Part shown: piece after piece, positions 1-7,050 of the stretch
Position numbering within the stretch: the stretch's first letter is position 1
How the letters are laid out: the number at the start of each line of letters is the position of its first letter
NCBI GenBank assembly: GCA_946626015.1
Contig: CAMOTT010000010.1
Coordinates: forward strand, 1 to 25,523
Direction: 5' to 3'
Length of the DNA stretch: 25,523 bases
From: an uncultured Clostridia bacterium
GTDB lineage: Bacteria; Bacillota; Clostridia; Oscillospirales; Acutalibacteraceae
Notes under the pieces: generated by a model
What the model was told of the DNA's origin: nothing
Databases searched by the model: none
What the model saw: only the letters and a program-made list of their open reading frames with translations
Position numbers and translations under genes: made by a program

Positions 1-1
1 C

Positions 2-211
2 AGTCAGGCCGAAGAAGTGTTGCAGGCCACCATTGGCAATCAGGCCGATGTTGACGCCGCAACAGAGAGATTGAACAATATCCTTATTAAGATCCATGTC
101 CTTGAGCCGAAGAAAACAAGCCCGTTTATGCCGGTGCTTGAAAAGCTGGCAAAGCTGGCCAGCGACACCGTTTACCGTACAGTAGGCGCCAAGGGCTACT
201 CCGACAGATAA
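2..211 (+). CDS. C-terminal fragment of a probable FIVAR-domain surface protein (5' end outside window)
   Basis: The frame is open from the first bases of the window to the TAA at 209-211, so this is the 3' end of a longer gene. The visible ~69 residues contain a segment of the form QADVDAATERLNNIL, which matches the rhythm of FIVAR repeats (short helical modules found in many Gram-positive cell-surface and carbohydrate-active proteins). The last ~30 residues are helical with several lysines and end in GYSDR. No LPXTG sorting signal, choline-binding repeat or hydrophobic tail is visible, so any anchoring must lie upstream. A GTG at 17 could be read as a start, but it has no ribosome binding site and lies inside the repeat-like segment. 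The family assignment is an inference from one repeat and is moderate. Confidence 0.55.
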   Translation, partial: SQAEEVLQATIGNQADVDAATERLNNILIKIHVLEPKKTSPFMPVLEKLAKLASDTVYRTVGAKGYSDR

Positions 212-225
212 CAAAGAGACGTTTT

Positions 226-262
226 GCGGCACTGTATTTTAAATATAGTGCCGCGTTTTTTC
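226..262 (+). terminator. Intrinsic terminator after the surface-protein gene
   Basis: An inverted repeat with arms GCGGCACT and AGTGCCGC (outer arms at 226-233 and 247-254), with an A/T-rich inner part that continues the pairing, is followed by a run of Ts at 256-261. It lies 15 bases after the stop at 211 and directly before the ribosome binding site of the next gene, so it separates the two. Confidence 0.8.
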
Positions 263-277
263 CCCAGAGGTGAATTT

Positions 278-1072
278 ATGATAATAGACGCGCATTGCCA
301 TATTTATCCGGACAAAATAGCCGAAAAGGCCTCAAGGAGCACAGGCGGCTTTTACTCGCTGTCGGCAACTCACGATGGTAAGGTTTCAACTCTGCTCAGG
401 GTGGGTGATGAGGCCGGGGTGGACAAATTTGTTGTGCAGTCCGTGGCCACCACGCCCGATCAGGTGTCCTCAATAAACCACTTTATCGCGGAGACGGTAA
501 AAAATGCCCCGGATAGATTTTACGGCCTTGGAACTATCCATCCCGAGAGCAAGGATATGCGCAGGGATATCGAGGAGATAGTCGCCCTTGGTCTTAAGGG
601 CGTTAAGATACACCCTGATATCCAGAGGTTCAAGCTGGATGATTACAGGTATCTTAAAATGTACGACCTGATCGAGGAATACGATCTGCCCGCCCTGGTT
701 CACACAGGGGATCACAGGTACGATTTTTCAAACCCCAACAGGATGCTGCCGATATTGGAGATATACACCAACGTCACCTTTGTGGGCGCCCATTTGGGGG
801 GCTGGTCAGTTTGGGACGAGGCGGTGGCTAAGCTCAGCGACAAGCCGAATTTTTACGTGGACTGCTCCTCCACCTTTTATGCGCTGAGCAATGATAAAAT
901 AAAAGAGCTGATAGCCTTTTACGGAACGGACAAGGTGATTTTCGGCACAGATTATCCAATGTGGAACGTCAAAACCGAGCTTGACAGATTTTTCACCCTT
1001 GGTTACGATAAGGAGACAGAGGAAAAGATCCTTTACAAAAATGCACTGAAAGCCTATAAGCTTGAACCGTAA
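278..1072 (+). CDS. Amidohydrolase family protein (amidohydrolase_2, TIM-barrel metal-dependent hydrolase)
   Basis: The product is 264 residues. It shows the metal-site pattern of the amidohydrolase_2 family (PF04909): H6-x-H8 in the first strand (DAHCH), H112 in KIHPD, H142 in LVHTGDH, H172 in GAHLGG and D225 in FGTDYP. Family members hydrolyse or decarboxylate small cyclic or carboxylated substrates with one or two divalent metals in the cytoplasm; the substrate cannot be read from the sequence. The ATG at 278 is chosen because AGAGGTG sits just upstream at 266-272; earlier in-frame starts would run through the terminator hairpin. The gene is monocistronic, between terminators at 226-262 and 1075-1112. 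Family assignment is secure, function is not. Confidence 0.9.
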   Translation: MIIDAHCHIYPDKIAEKASRSTGGFYSLSATHDGKVSTLLRVGDEAGVDKFVVQSVATTPDQVSSINHFIAETVKNAPDRFYGLGTIHPESKDMRRDIEEIVALGLKGVKIHPDIQRFKLDDYRYLKMYDLIEEYDLPALVHTGDHRYDFSNPNRMLPILEIYTNVTFVGAHLGGWSVWDEAVAKLSDKPNFYVDCSSTFYALSNDKIKELIAFYGTDKVIFGTDYPMWNVKTELDRFFTLGYDKETEEKILYKNALKAYKLEP

Positions 1073-1074
1073 AT

Positions 1075-1112
1075 AAAAAACGCAGATGCAAACGAAGGCA
1101 TCTGCGTTTTTT
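1075..1112. terminator. Bidirectional intrinsic terminator
   Basis: Perfect nine-base arms CGCAGATGC (1081-1089) and GCATCTGCG (1098-1106) are flanked by an A-run at 1075-1080 and a T-run at 1107-1112. It can stop transcription of the amidohydrolase gene from the left and of the minus-strand transport operon from the right. Confidence 0.9.
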
Positions 1113-1131
1113 GCTGTAAAAATAATTATTT

Positions 1132-1314
1132 TCAATTAAGATCCTCCAAATCCCATTCAAACTCTTCATCCTCATCGTCATAGTCGCGAGGGTCGCTGTT
1201 CTTGCCGGCAGAACGACCCAGAATATAAAGAACAACGCAGACAGGCGCGCCGATGGCGGCCCATACGGGATTGATGAAGAAAAGCACGGCTTCGATTATT
1301 AACAAAAGCAACAT
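1132..1314 (-). CDS. Small membrane protein with acidic tail, unknown function
   Basis: This 60-residue product has a hydrophobic N-terminal half (residues 1-33, one long or two short membrane segments broken near NPVW) followed by a short basic stretch and a strongly acidic tail rich in D and E. It starts at the ATG complementary to 1312-1314, with GGTGGTG just upstream. It lies 29 bases after the end of bioY on the same strand and before the shared terminator, so it is probably the last gene of the transport operon. I do not recognise a family. The ribosome binding site, codon structure and position favour a real gene. Confidence 0.6.
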   Translation of the reverse strand: MLLLLIIEAVLFFINPVWAAIGAPVCVVLYILGRSAGKNSDPRDYDDEDEEFEWDLEDLN

Positions 1315-1343
1315 TCAATTTCACCACCGTTAAAAGTCTGTCT

Positions 1344-1916
1344 TCAGGGTCTGCGGCCGGTCACAAATCTGCTTATCCTTTTGCAGATAAACAGCGCAAC
1401 AGAAAGTTTTATAAGGTCGGGAATAATAAAGGGCACAACGCAGAGGGAAAGGGAGGAGATAAATCCCGCAGCAGTGAACTTGCCGGTAAAATAAGCAAAC
1501 CAAAGTGTTCCTGCGGCGTAGCACACAAAAAGGCCGAGGATAAGACCGAGGACCTTGATTTTTGCGCTGCTGCCGAAGAGCTTTAGTACCAGCAGGTAAA
1601 AAACAGCCAGAAGTATAAAGCCGGAGATGTAACCTCCGGTGGGGCCGAAAAGCCGGCCTATGCCGCCGGTAAAGCCGGAAAAAACAGGCAGCCCCAAAGC
1701 TCCGAGAAGAACGTAAACGACGATCGAAGCAAGCCCCCTTGCATCCGGCAGCAGGAGCATTGTCATAAACACGGCAAAGGTCTGCAGGGTAAAGGGGATC
1801 GCAAGAGGAACCGTTACCCAGGAGCAAACGCAGATCAGCGCGCTCATTACGCCCATCAGACTCAGGTCGGCGATCTTAAATTTTGATATGTTTTTTTCTG
1901 TACGGTCAGTAGTCAC
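1344..1916 (-). CDS. bioY: Biotin ECF transporter S-component BioY
   Basis: The 190-residue product is almost wholly hydrophobic with about six membrane segments. It carries the BioY signature GFTGGIGRLFGPTGGYISGF at residues 81-100, which lies at the biotin-binding face of the family. BioY is the membrane-embedded, substrate-binding S-component of energy-coupling factor transporters; it captures biotin and is driven by a shared EcfAAT module, usually encoded elsewhere, as it would have to be here. Translation starts at a GTG (complement of 1914-1916), with AAGGAG about 10 bases upstream. It is 27 bases downstream of the zinc-type binding protein gene and appears to be the third gene of the operon. 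No BirA operator was recognised; the operon promoter lies far upstream. Confidence 0.93.
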   Translation of the reverse strand: MTTDRTEKNISKFKIADLSLMGVMSALICVCSWVTVPLAIPFTLQTFAVFMTMLLLPDARGLASIVVYVLLGALGLPVFSGFTGGIGRLFGPTGGYISGFILLAVFYLLVLKLFGSSAKIKVLGLILGLFVCYAAGTLWFAYFTGKFTAAGFISSLSLCVVPFIIPDLIKLSVALFICKRISRFVTGRRP

Positions 1917-1943
1917 CGGGTAAGTCTCCTTGCAGAATAAAAA

Positions 1944-2921
1944 TCATAATATATCGCCCGTGCCGATGTTTTCCGGGCTTTCGGTTAGGGAGGAGTTGCT
2001 CTCCTTGAGCGTGTTCATATTCTCACGCATAAGTGAAATGTAGGTGGCGCCTTTTTGGAGATCTTCCCTTGAAACATTGTGGCAGGTGTTGAAAAGGGCA
2101 GTCTTTGCCCCTGTGGCTGCGGCAAGATTATCCGCTATGGAGTGGTTTGAAAACTCTATATAATAAACTGTTTTTATGTTTTCGGTTTTGATTTTATTTA
2201 TAAGAAAAGCTATTGTTGCGGCGCTGGGCTCACTCTGGGAGCTGCAGCCGGGGAAGGCGGCATAGTAATCCAAGCCGTATTCCTCAACAAAATATCTTAA
2301 GGGGAACCTGTCGCCGAAAATCAGGGGCTTGCCGTCATATGTTTTGAACAGCTGCTTAAAGTCCTCGTCAAGCGCTTTGAGCTCCGCAACGTACTTGCCG
2401 CAATTTTCGCTGTAAAAATCCCTGTTGTCCGGGTCGAGCTCACAGACGGCGACGTTGATGGCCTCTGTTATTTTTATGGCGTTCAAGGGAGAGGTCCAGA
2501 CGTGTTCGTCGTATTCTTTTTCCCCGGTTTCTTCCTCCTGCTCCATGCCCTCCTTGACTTCCTCCTCCAAAACCTCGACGCATTCGATCATACGCAGGCT
2601 TTTGACCGGAGTGTTAAAGGATGCGAGGATCTTTTCCGCCCAGGCGTCGGATTCTCCGCCCACATAGATGAACAGGTCACAGCCCTGTATTTTAACTATA
2701 TCCTGAGCGGTGGGTTCGTAGGTGTGAGATTCGGCTCCCGGCGGGAGAAGCTGAGTGACGGAGGCTTTGCCGCCGCAGACGTTTTTGGCAAAGTCATAGG
2801 AGGGGAAAACCGTGGATATTATTTTGAGCCCCTTTTCGGGCTGCTTTTCGGTGGAGCCGCAGCCGGAAAAACAAAGGGCTGTCAAAACCGCCGCAATTAT
2901 AATACAAATAAATTTTTTCAT
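1944..2921 (-). CDS. Metal (zinc-type) ABC transporter substrate-binding lipoprotein, ZnuA family
   Basis: The product is 325 residues. A signal peptide ends in the lipobox FSG-C21, so the protein should be lipid-anchored outside the membrane. It follows the ZnuA/AdcA cluster A-I fold: LLPPGAESHTYEP supplies H66, DEHVWTSP supplies H140, and FNTCHNVS supplies H281. The usual position of the third ligand falls in FGDRFPLRYF, a form I associate with clostridial members, where Asp204 may take its place. The His-rich loop seen in many ZnuA proteins is replaced by a Glu-rich stretch (about residues 115-138). No ATPase or ABC permease gene is adjacent. The gene starts two bases after the stop of the SulP-like permease, so the two are translated from one message. 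Metal specificity is inferred. Confidence 0.88.
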   Translation of the reverse strand: MKKFICIIIAAVLTALCFSGCGSTEKQPEKGLKIISTVFPSYDFAKNVCGGKASVTQLLPPGAESHTYEPTAQDIVKIQGCDLFIYVGGESDAWAEKILASFNTPVKSLRMIECVEVLEEEVKEGMEQEEETGEKEYDEHVWTSPLNAIKITEAINVAVCELDPDNRDFYSENCGKYVAELKALDEDFKQLFKTYDGKPLIFGDRFPLRYFVEEYGLDYYAAFPGCSSQSEPSAATIAFLINKIKTENIKTVYYIEFSNHSIADNLAAATGAKTALFNTCHNVSREDLQKGATYISLMRENMNTLKESNSSLTESPENIGTGDIL

Positions 2922-2923
2922 AG

Positions 2924-4108
2924 TCAGCTTTCAATCCTTCTTTTGCTTTTTGATGCAGCTATCGCAAGGCCAAAAATAACAGCCAGAGGAATAACAAGGA
3001 TAAGATCAAAGAAAAACGCGCAGCCTGCCGCCGCTATCAGGAAAACAACCGGTAGAATACCGCCCCTGAAGCAATCGCCCACGGCCTTCCAATTTATATC
3101 CAGCCACGCGGTGATAACAAGGACAGTGGCAAGGGGGGAGGTGGGTATCCGCTGAATGGGTACTCTGAACGCGGTCAGGAACATGATGATGAACAGGCAG
3201 GAGACAGTGCCGGTAAAAAAGACCCGGCCGTTTTTGTTCTCCTTTGCCGCGGTCGCCGGAACGGCGCCGAAAAACGGGGCGATGATATTTGCCGCACCCA
3301 GCGCAGCTGTTTCAAGTCTGCCGGGTTCCTCCGGCAAAGCGGCTCTGCTCAGGATCACAAACGCCGCTATTGCAAGGCCGCCCGATATAGCGGCGAATAC
3401 GCTGAAGGGAGCGGATACATCGATCCCGGAGAAAGAAAAATTCAGCGCCCCAAGCTCGGGGATATCCGTTTCCGCCACATCCGGGTTGAGCAGGAAATTC
3501 AAGGCGGTGGTGATGATTACGCCCAGAAAGGCCGGGGAAACGATCTTTGACGCTTTTTTAAACTTGAAGGGATAAGTTATGAGCACCACCAGCATTATTG
3601 TGGAGTAGAGAACCGTCCGCCAGTTGGCATGGAACCCCACAAAAGCGTAATTTTTAAAAATCTCAAAGGGGGTGCTGCCGGTTGCGCCGATCTCAAAATA
3701 ATTTGTGACCTGCTTAAAGAACATTATTACAAAAAATCCCAGCGAAAGCCCGGAGGTTATGCCCGCCGGTATTTTGCGCGCAAGCTCGTAAGGCCTTTTG
3801 CCGAAGAAGGATAAAATCAGCAGAAAAACGCCGGAACAGACAAAGGCCAGCAGAGCGGCAGCTTTGCCGTGACGCAGGAAGATATCGTTGGCGATCAGAA
3901 AGAGGGGGCAGGAGCAAAGGTATATATATTCGCCCTTGCCGCTTACGGTGGGAATAAAGGCGGTGGCTATCAGGGCGGAAACAAGCCCGGCCTCAGCGCC
4001 AAAGCCGGAGTAAAAGCCGAAAGCAAGGGCAAGGGGAAAGACGTACATGGCGTTGACAAGACCGGCGCCCAAAGCCTCCGTTATATTTTTGAATTTGCCC
4101 TCGTTCAT
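2924..4108 (-). CDS. SulP (SLC26)-like anion permease lacking a STAS domain
   Basis: This 394-residue protein has about ten to twelve membrane segments and no soluble domain. Motifs resemble SulP permeases: KIPAGITSGLSLGFF aligns with the PVLSGFTTG segment, GAVPATAAKENKNG with the GGMPVTGA segment, and a late SPLATVLVITAW. SulP proteins move sulfate, bicarbonate or other anions; most have about 550 residues and end in a cytoplasmic STAS domain, absent here because the frame ends after the last membrane segment. The ATG at 4108 has GGAGG nine bases upstream. It is the first gene of an operon driven by the promoter at 4155-4183 and is followed two bases later by the metal-binding lipoprotein gene. 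Family assignment is fairly good; substrate is unknown. Confidence 0.72.
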   Translation of the reverse strand: MNEGKFKNITEALGAGLVNAMYVFPLALAFGFYSGFGAEAGLVSALIATAFIPTVSGKGEYIYLCSCPLFLIANDIFLRHGKAAALLAFVCSGVFLLILSFFGKRPYELARKIPAGITSGLSLGFFVIMFFKQVTNYFEIGATGSTPFEIFKNYAFVGFHANWRTVLYSTIMLVVLITYPFKFKKASKIVSPAFLGVIITTALNFLLNPDVAETDIPELGALNFSFSGIDVSAPFSVFAAISGGLAIAAFVILSRAALPEEPGRLETAALGAANIIAPFFGAVPATAAKENKNGRVFFTGTVSCLFIIMFLTAFRVPIQRIPTSPLATVLVITAWLDINWKAVGDCFRGGILPVVFLIAAAGCAFFFDLILVIPLAVIFGLAIAASKSKRRIES

Positions 4109-4154
4109 CGGAAACCTCCGTTAAAATAAAAACAAATGTGGTGCATATTTAATT

Positions 4155-4183
4155 ATTATAATTGTAAACAAAGCTTTTTTCAA
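4155..4183 (-). promoter_or_regulatory. Sigma-A promoter of the SulP-like/metal lipoprotein/bioY operon
   Basis: On the minus strand there is TTGAAA (complement of 4178-4183), a 17-base spacer and TATAAT (complement of 4155-4160). The predicted start near 4148 gives a leader of about 40 bases before the ATG at 4108. Confidence 0.8.
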
Positions 4184-4228
4184 GACGTATTTTTTACAAA
4201 AATATCGGCTGAAATATTGACTGCGGTA

Positions 4229-4256
4229 TTGACATCATACGATAAAAAGGTATAAT
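4229..4256 (+). promoter_or_regulatory. Sigma-A promoter of argF
   Basis: Consensus TTGACA (4229-4234), a 16-base spacer and consensus TATAAT (4251-4256) lie 34 bases before the argF start. It is divergent from the operon promoter at 4155-4183, with only about 45 bases between the two -35 boxes. No clear ArgR box was recognised. Confidence 0.85.
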
Positions 4257-4289
4257 TACTTTATATTCTTGTAAAGGCGGTTTGTTTTT

Positions 4290-5195
4290 ATGCAGCATTT
4301 TTTAAAGCTGTCGGACTGCACGCCCGAGGAAGTCATCGAGCTTGTTGATCTGGCGGATAAGCTTAAATATGAAAAGAAAAACGGCATTGAGCATCATATC
4401 CTCAAGGGCAAGACTCTTGGCATGATCTTCCAGAAATCCTCCACAAGGACAAGGGTGTCTTTTGAGGTGGGTATGTACGATCTGGGCGGTATGGCTCTGT
4501 TCTTGAGCAACCGGGATCTGCAGATCGGCAGGGGCGAGCCTGTGCAGGACACCGCCAGGGTGCTTTCCTCCTACCTTGACGGCATTATGATAAGGACCTT
4601 TGAACAGAAAGAGGTGGAGGATCTGGCCCGTTTCGGCTCCATCCCCATCATAAACGGCCTTACGGACTTCTGCCACCCCTGTCAGGTGATAGCGGATCTC
4701 CAGACTATCCGTGAATTCAAGGGCGGCTTCAAGGGGCTTAAATTCTGCTATATCGGAGACGGTAACAACATGGCTAATTCCCTCATAGTTGGCGGAATCA
4801 AAACCGGTATGTCTGTTGCTATCGGCTGCCCGGAGACTTACAAGCCCGACGCAGATATAATGAAATGGGCGGCTGAAAACGGCGACTTCACCTGCACCCC
4901 GGATATCCTTGCCGCGGCAAAGGACGCGGACGTGCTCTACACCGACGTGTGGGCTTCCATGGGTCAGGAGGAGGAGGCCGCTCAGCGCCGAAAGGTGTTT
5001 GAGGGCTATCAGATAAACGACGAGCTCATGTCAGTTGCAAAAAAGGACGCCATTGTGCTCCACTGCCTGCCTGCACACAGGGAGGAAGAGATCACCGAAA
5101 AGGTGTTTGAGGCTCACGCAAAGGATATCTTCACCGAGGCCGAGAACAGGCTCCACGCCCACAAGGCGATCATGGTCAAACTCATGGCGAAATAA
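4290..5195 (+). CDS. argF: Ornithine carbamoyltransferase
   Basis: This cytoplasmic enzyme transfers the carbamoyl group of carbamoyl phosphate to ornithine to give citrulline, in arginine synthesis or, in reverse, the arginine deiminase route. The 301-residue length is normal. All key motifs are visible: the carbamoyl phosphate loop STRTR at 51-55, HPCQ at 129-132, the ornithine loop SMG at 223-225 and HCLP at 258-261. The HPCQ and HCLP forms distinguish it from aspartate carbamoyltransferase. The ATG at 4290 has AAAGGCGG nine bases upstream. It stands alone with its own promoter and a hairpin after the stop; no other arginine genes are in the window. The catabolic enzyme ArcB would look similar, and context does not decide. 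Confidence 0.95.
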   Translation: MQHFLKLSDCTPEEVIELVDLADKLKYEKKNGIEHHILKGKTLGMIFQKSSTRTRVSFEVGMYDLGGMALFLSNRDLQIGRGEPVQDTARVLSSYLDGIMIRTFEQKEVEDLARFGSIPIINGLTDFCHPCQVIADLQTIREFKGGFKGLKFCYIGDGNNMANSLIVGGIKTGMSVAIGCPETYKPDADIMKWAAENGDFTCTPDILAAAKDADVLYTDVWASMGQEEEAAQRRKVFEGYQINDELMSVAKKDAIVLHCLPAHREEEITEKVFEAHAKDIFTEAENRLHAHKAIMVKLMAK

Positions 5196-5206
5196 GAGAA
5201 AAAAAC

Positions 5207-5246
5207 ACAGCACGGAATTCCAAAATCGGAGTTCCGTGCTGTTGTA
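5207..5246 (+). terminator. Hairpin after argF, probable weak terminator
   Basis: A 15-base stem (5207-5221 with 5228-5242, one G-T pair) and a six-base loop lie 11 bases after the argF stop. The tail is TGTATATA rather than a clean T-run, so termination may be incomplete. Confidence 0.6.
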
Positions 5247-5308
5247 TATAGCAAACAATTCTTGTTTTCGCGCAGAATCGGCATAAAACTGATCTTCCGG
5301 GATTTTTT

Positions 5309-5872
5309 GTGTATTTCATTCTTCAGACCGTCTACAATTTCGCGGGAGCCGGCGAACAGGTAGCGTTCGACGTGTTCCATTTTAACACCGACGGCAAGAT
5401 CGCCGAGCATTGGGACAATCTTCAGAACGTCGCCGAGCCCAATCCTTCCGGTCACACCCAGATCGACGGTACGCTTGAAAAGAAAGACGTCGATAAGGAA
5501 GAGACCCGCCGCATTGTCTCAGGATTCGTTGGCGACGTGCTTCGCGGTGAACACCCCGAAAAACTGACCTCCTACTACGACGGCGACAAGTACGTCCAGC
5601 ACAATATCTCCATCGCCGACGGTCTTTCCGGACTCGGCGCGGCGCTTGCGGCTATGGCGGAACAGGGGATTTCGATGTTCTATGACAAGACGCATATGGT
5701 CCTTGCCGACGGCGACTACGCTCTCGCCTGCAGTGAAGGCTCTTTCGGCGGCGTGCCCACTACCTATTACGATCTCTTCCGCGTGGAAAACGGCTTTATC
5801 GCGGAGCACTGGGACGTGATGGAGACGCTTGCCGACAAAGACACGTGGCAGAATTCTAACGGAAAGTTTTAA
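5309..5872 (+). CDS. 5'-truncated SnoaL/NTF2-like protein, possible pseudogene
   Basis: The frame encodes 187 residues. From about residue 60 to the end there is a full SnoaL-like (NTF2 superfamily) domain, with YVQHN near residue 95 and the family end FYDLFRVENG...EHWDV, here YYDLFRVENG and EHWDVM. Before it is only the tail of a second copy (FDVFHFNTDGKIAEHWDN), so the first ~70-80 residues of a tandem two-domain protein appear to be missing. The first possible start, GTG 5309, has no ribosome binding site, and no promoter was found. SnoaL-like proteins bind small hydrophobic or polyketide-type substrates; no specific role can be given. All four arginine codons are CGC, as in the genes that follow. 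It is probably a remnant at the edge of an acquired block, but a short expressed protein cannot be excluded. Confidence 0.65.
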   Translation: MYFILQTVYNFAGAGEQVAFDVFHFNTDGKIAEHWDNLQNVAEPNPSGHTQIDGTLEKKDVDKEETRRIVSGFVGDVLRGEHPEKLTSYYDGDKYVQHNISIADGLSGLGAALAAMAEQGISMFYDKTHMVLADGDYALACSEGSFGGVPTTYYDLFRVENGFIAEHWDVMETLADKDTWQNSNGKF

Positions 5873-5892
5873 TGTAACCATTGAATTTACAT
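5872..5892. promoter_or_regulatory. Inverted repeat overlapping the Rrf2 promoter, possible operator
   Basis: ATGTAA (5872-5877) and TTACAT (5887-5892) form a six-base inverted repeat with a nine-base spacer. It covers the -35 box of the promoter at 5881-5909, a position suited to autoregulation by the Rrf2 protein. The link to Rrf2 is inference. Confidence 0.35.
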
Positions 5893-5909
5893 GAGTTCTG
5901 TGATATAAT
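5881..5909 (+). promoter_or_regulatory. Extended -10 promoter of the Rrf2/macrodomain/SirTM operon
   Basis: TTGAAT (5881-5886), a 17-base spacer and TATAAT (5904-5909) preceded by TG at 5901-5902 form an extended -10 promoter. Transcription would begin near 5916, which makes the ATG at 5931, not the ATG at 5916, the likely first codon. Confidence 0.8.
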
Positions 5910-5930
5910 ATCTTTATGGAGGATCGGCTT

Positions 5931-6374
5931 ATGCAGATTTCAAGTAGATTCACAATCGCCCTGCACATCTTCACCTGTGTGGACGTATTCAAGGACGAAT
6001 ATAAAGTTACAAGCGACTTCCTTGCCGGAAGCATCAATACCAATCCCGTTATCATCCGCAAGATACTCTCGCAGCTTAAAAATGCGGAATTGATCACCGT
6101 TGCCAGAGGTACGGGTGGGATAGAACTGACGAAGGACTTGTCTGAAATCACCTTCTACGATGTGTACGAAGCGATAGGAGCAGTAGAAAACGGAGATCTG
6201 TTCCACTTTCACGAAAGTCCGAATCCGAAATGCCCGGTCGGCAGGAATATCCACGCTTTACTTGACGACAAACTGAAAGCGATACAGACAGCCATGGAAG
6301 ATGAACTCAGAAAGTATACTCTGCTCGATCTTCGCACCGGTATGACAGAACTTTTAGAGGAAGAAAACAAGTGA
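5931..6374 (+). CDS. Rrf2 family transcriptional regulator
   Basis: This 147-residue protein starts with QISSRFTIALHI, the first helix of the Rrf2 winged helix-turn-helix, followed by a recognition region (NPVIIRKILSQLKNAELI) and the wing VARGTGGIELT. The later NPKCPVGRNI carries its only cysteine apart from one near the N-terminus (FTCVD); the three-cysteine cluster ligands of IscR/NsrR are absent, so it belongs to the YwnA-like group that I would not expect to bind an iron-sulfur cluster. The ATG at 5931 is preferred over 5916 because GGAGG at 5918-5922 is correctly spaced for it and the promoter predicts a start at about 5916. It is the first gene of the operon with the flavin/ferredoxin, macrodomain, SirTM and dehydrogenase genes and probably controls them. 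Confidence 0.9.
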   Translation: MQISSRFTIALHIFTCVDVFKDEYKVTSDFLAGSINTNPVIIRKILSQLKNAELITVARGTGGIELTKDLSEITFYDVYEAIGAVENGDLFHFHESPNPKCPVGRNIHALLDDKLKAIQTAMEDELRKYTLLDLRTGMTELLEEENK

Positions 6375-6376
6375 TA

Positions 6377-6415
6377 AAAATGCTCCGGGAACAAAAGAGT
6401 TTTCCGGAGCATTTT
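6377..6415 (+). terminator. Hairpin between the Rrf2 and flavin/ferredoxin genes (attenuator-like)
   Basis: AAAATGCTCCGG (6377-6388) pairs perfectly with CCGGAGCATTTT (6404-6415), and the stem can extend three more pairs inward. The 3' arm ends in four Ts, but the next bases are CAGGAGG, the ribosome binding site of the next gene. It could be a partial terminator lowering expression relative to the regulator, or an RNA-processing or translation-control element. Confidence 0.55.
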
Positions 6416-6427
6416 CAGGAGGACAAT

Positions 6428-7048
6428 ATGAACACATCGGATTATCTGAACTATATTGTAAATAAAATCCATACGACCGTCGTCGCGACGGTGGATGACG
6501 AGGGGCTTCCCGTGACCGCCGCAATCGATATGCTGGACAGCGACGGGGACAGTCTGTTCTTTCTGACGGCAAAGGGAAAAGGCTTCTATGACCGCTTGAC
6601 AAAGCGCGGCTTTATTGCCCTGACCGCTGTAAAGGGACAATATACGATGTCAAGCATTGCGATATCGGTACGTGGTAAGGTGCGCGAGCTTGGGTTTAAC
6701 AAAATACCGGAACTCTTTGAAATGAACCCATATATGCGGGAAATCTACCCGACAGAAGAATCCATGCACGCACTGACCGTTTTTCAGATTTACGAAGGCT
6801 CCGGCGAATGGTTCGATCTCTCAAAAAAGCCGATAGAGCGTGTCTCATTTACCTTTGGCGGCTCTGAAACAAAAGAAAACGGCTATTTCATCACGGACTC
6901 CTGCGTCGGCTGCGGAAGCTGCGCGGAAGTTTGCCCGCAGAACTGCATCAATACCGATAACGTTCCGTTCGTCATTGAGCAGGAGCATTGTCTTCACTGC
7001 GGAAACTGTTTTGAGGCGTGTCCGACCGGCGCGGTGGAAAAGAGGTAA
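6428..7048 (+). CDS. Flavin-binding split-barrel protein fused to a 2[4Fe-4S] ferredoxin domain
   Basis: This 206-residue protein has an N-terminal pyridoxamine-phosphate-oxidase-like split barrel (about residues 1-145, starting MNTSDYLNYI and continuing with VVATVDDEGLPVTAAID), a fold that usually binds FMN. It is joined to a C-terminal ferredoxin with two complete clusters: C159/C162/C165/C169 and C188/C191/C194/C198, each CxxCxxCxxxCP. It should pass single electrons between a flavin and low-potential carriers in the cytoplasm; the substrate is unknown. The ATG at 6428 has AGGAGG seven bases upstream. It ends two bases before the macrodomain gene, indicating translational coupling. Six of its seven arginine codons are CGN. 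Confidence 0.88.
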   Translation: MNTSDYLNYIVNKIHTTVVATVDDEGLPVTAAIDMLDSDGDSLFFLTAKGKGFYDRLTKRGFIALTAVKGQYTMSSIAISVRGKVRELGFNKIPELFEMNPYMREIYPTEESMHALTVFQIYEGSGEWFDLSKKPIERVSFTFGGSETKENGYFITDSCVGCGSCAEVCPQNCINTDNVPFVIEQEHCLHCGNCFEACPTGAVEKR

Positions 7049-7050
7049 CG

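Noticed and set aside
1330..1827. Alternative 165-codon minus-strand frame overlapping bioY
   Set aside because: It is arginine- and cysteine-rich with no membrane pattern, while the frame chosen for bioY gives the full family signature.
4257..4289. ArgR operator before argF
   Set aside because: The leader has A/T-rich sequence but no convincing palindromic ARG box.
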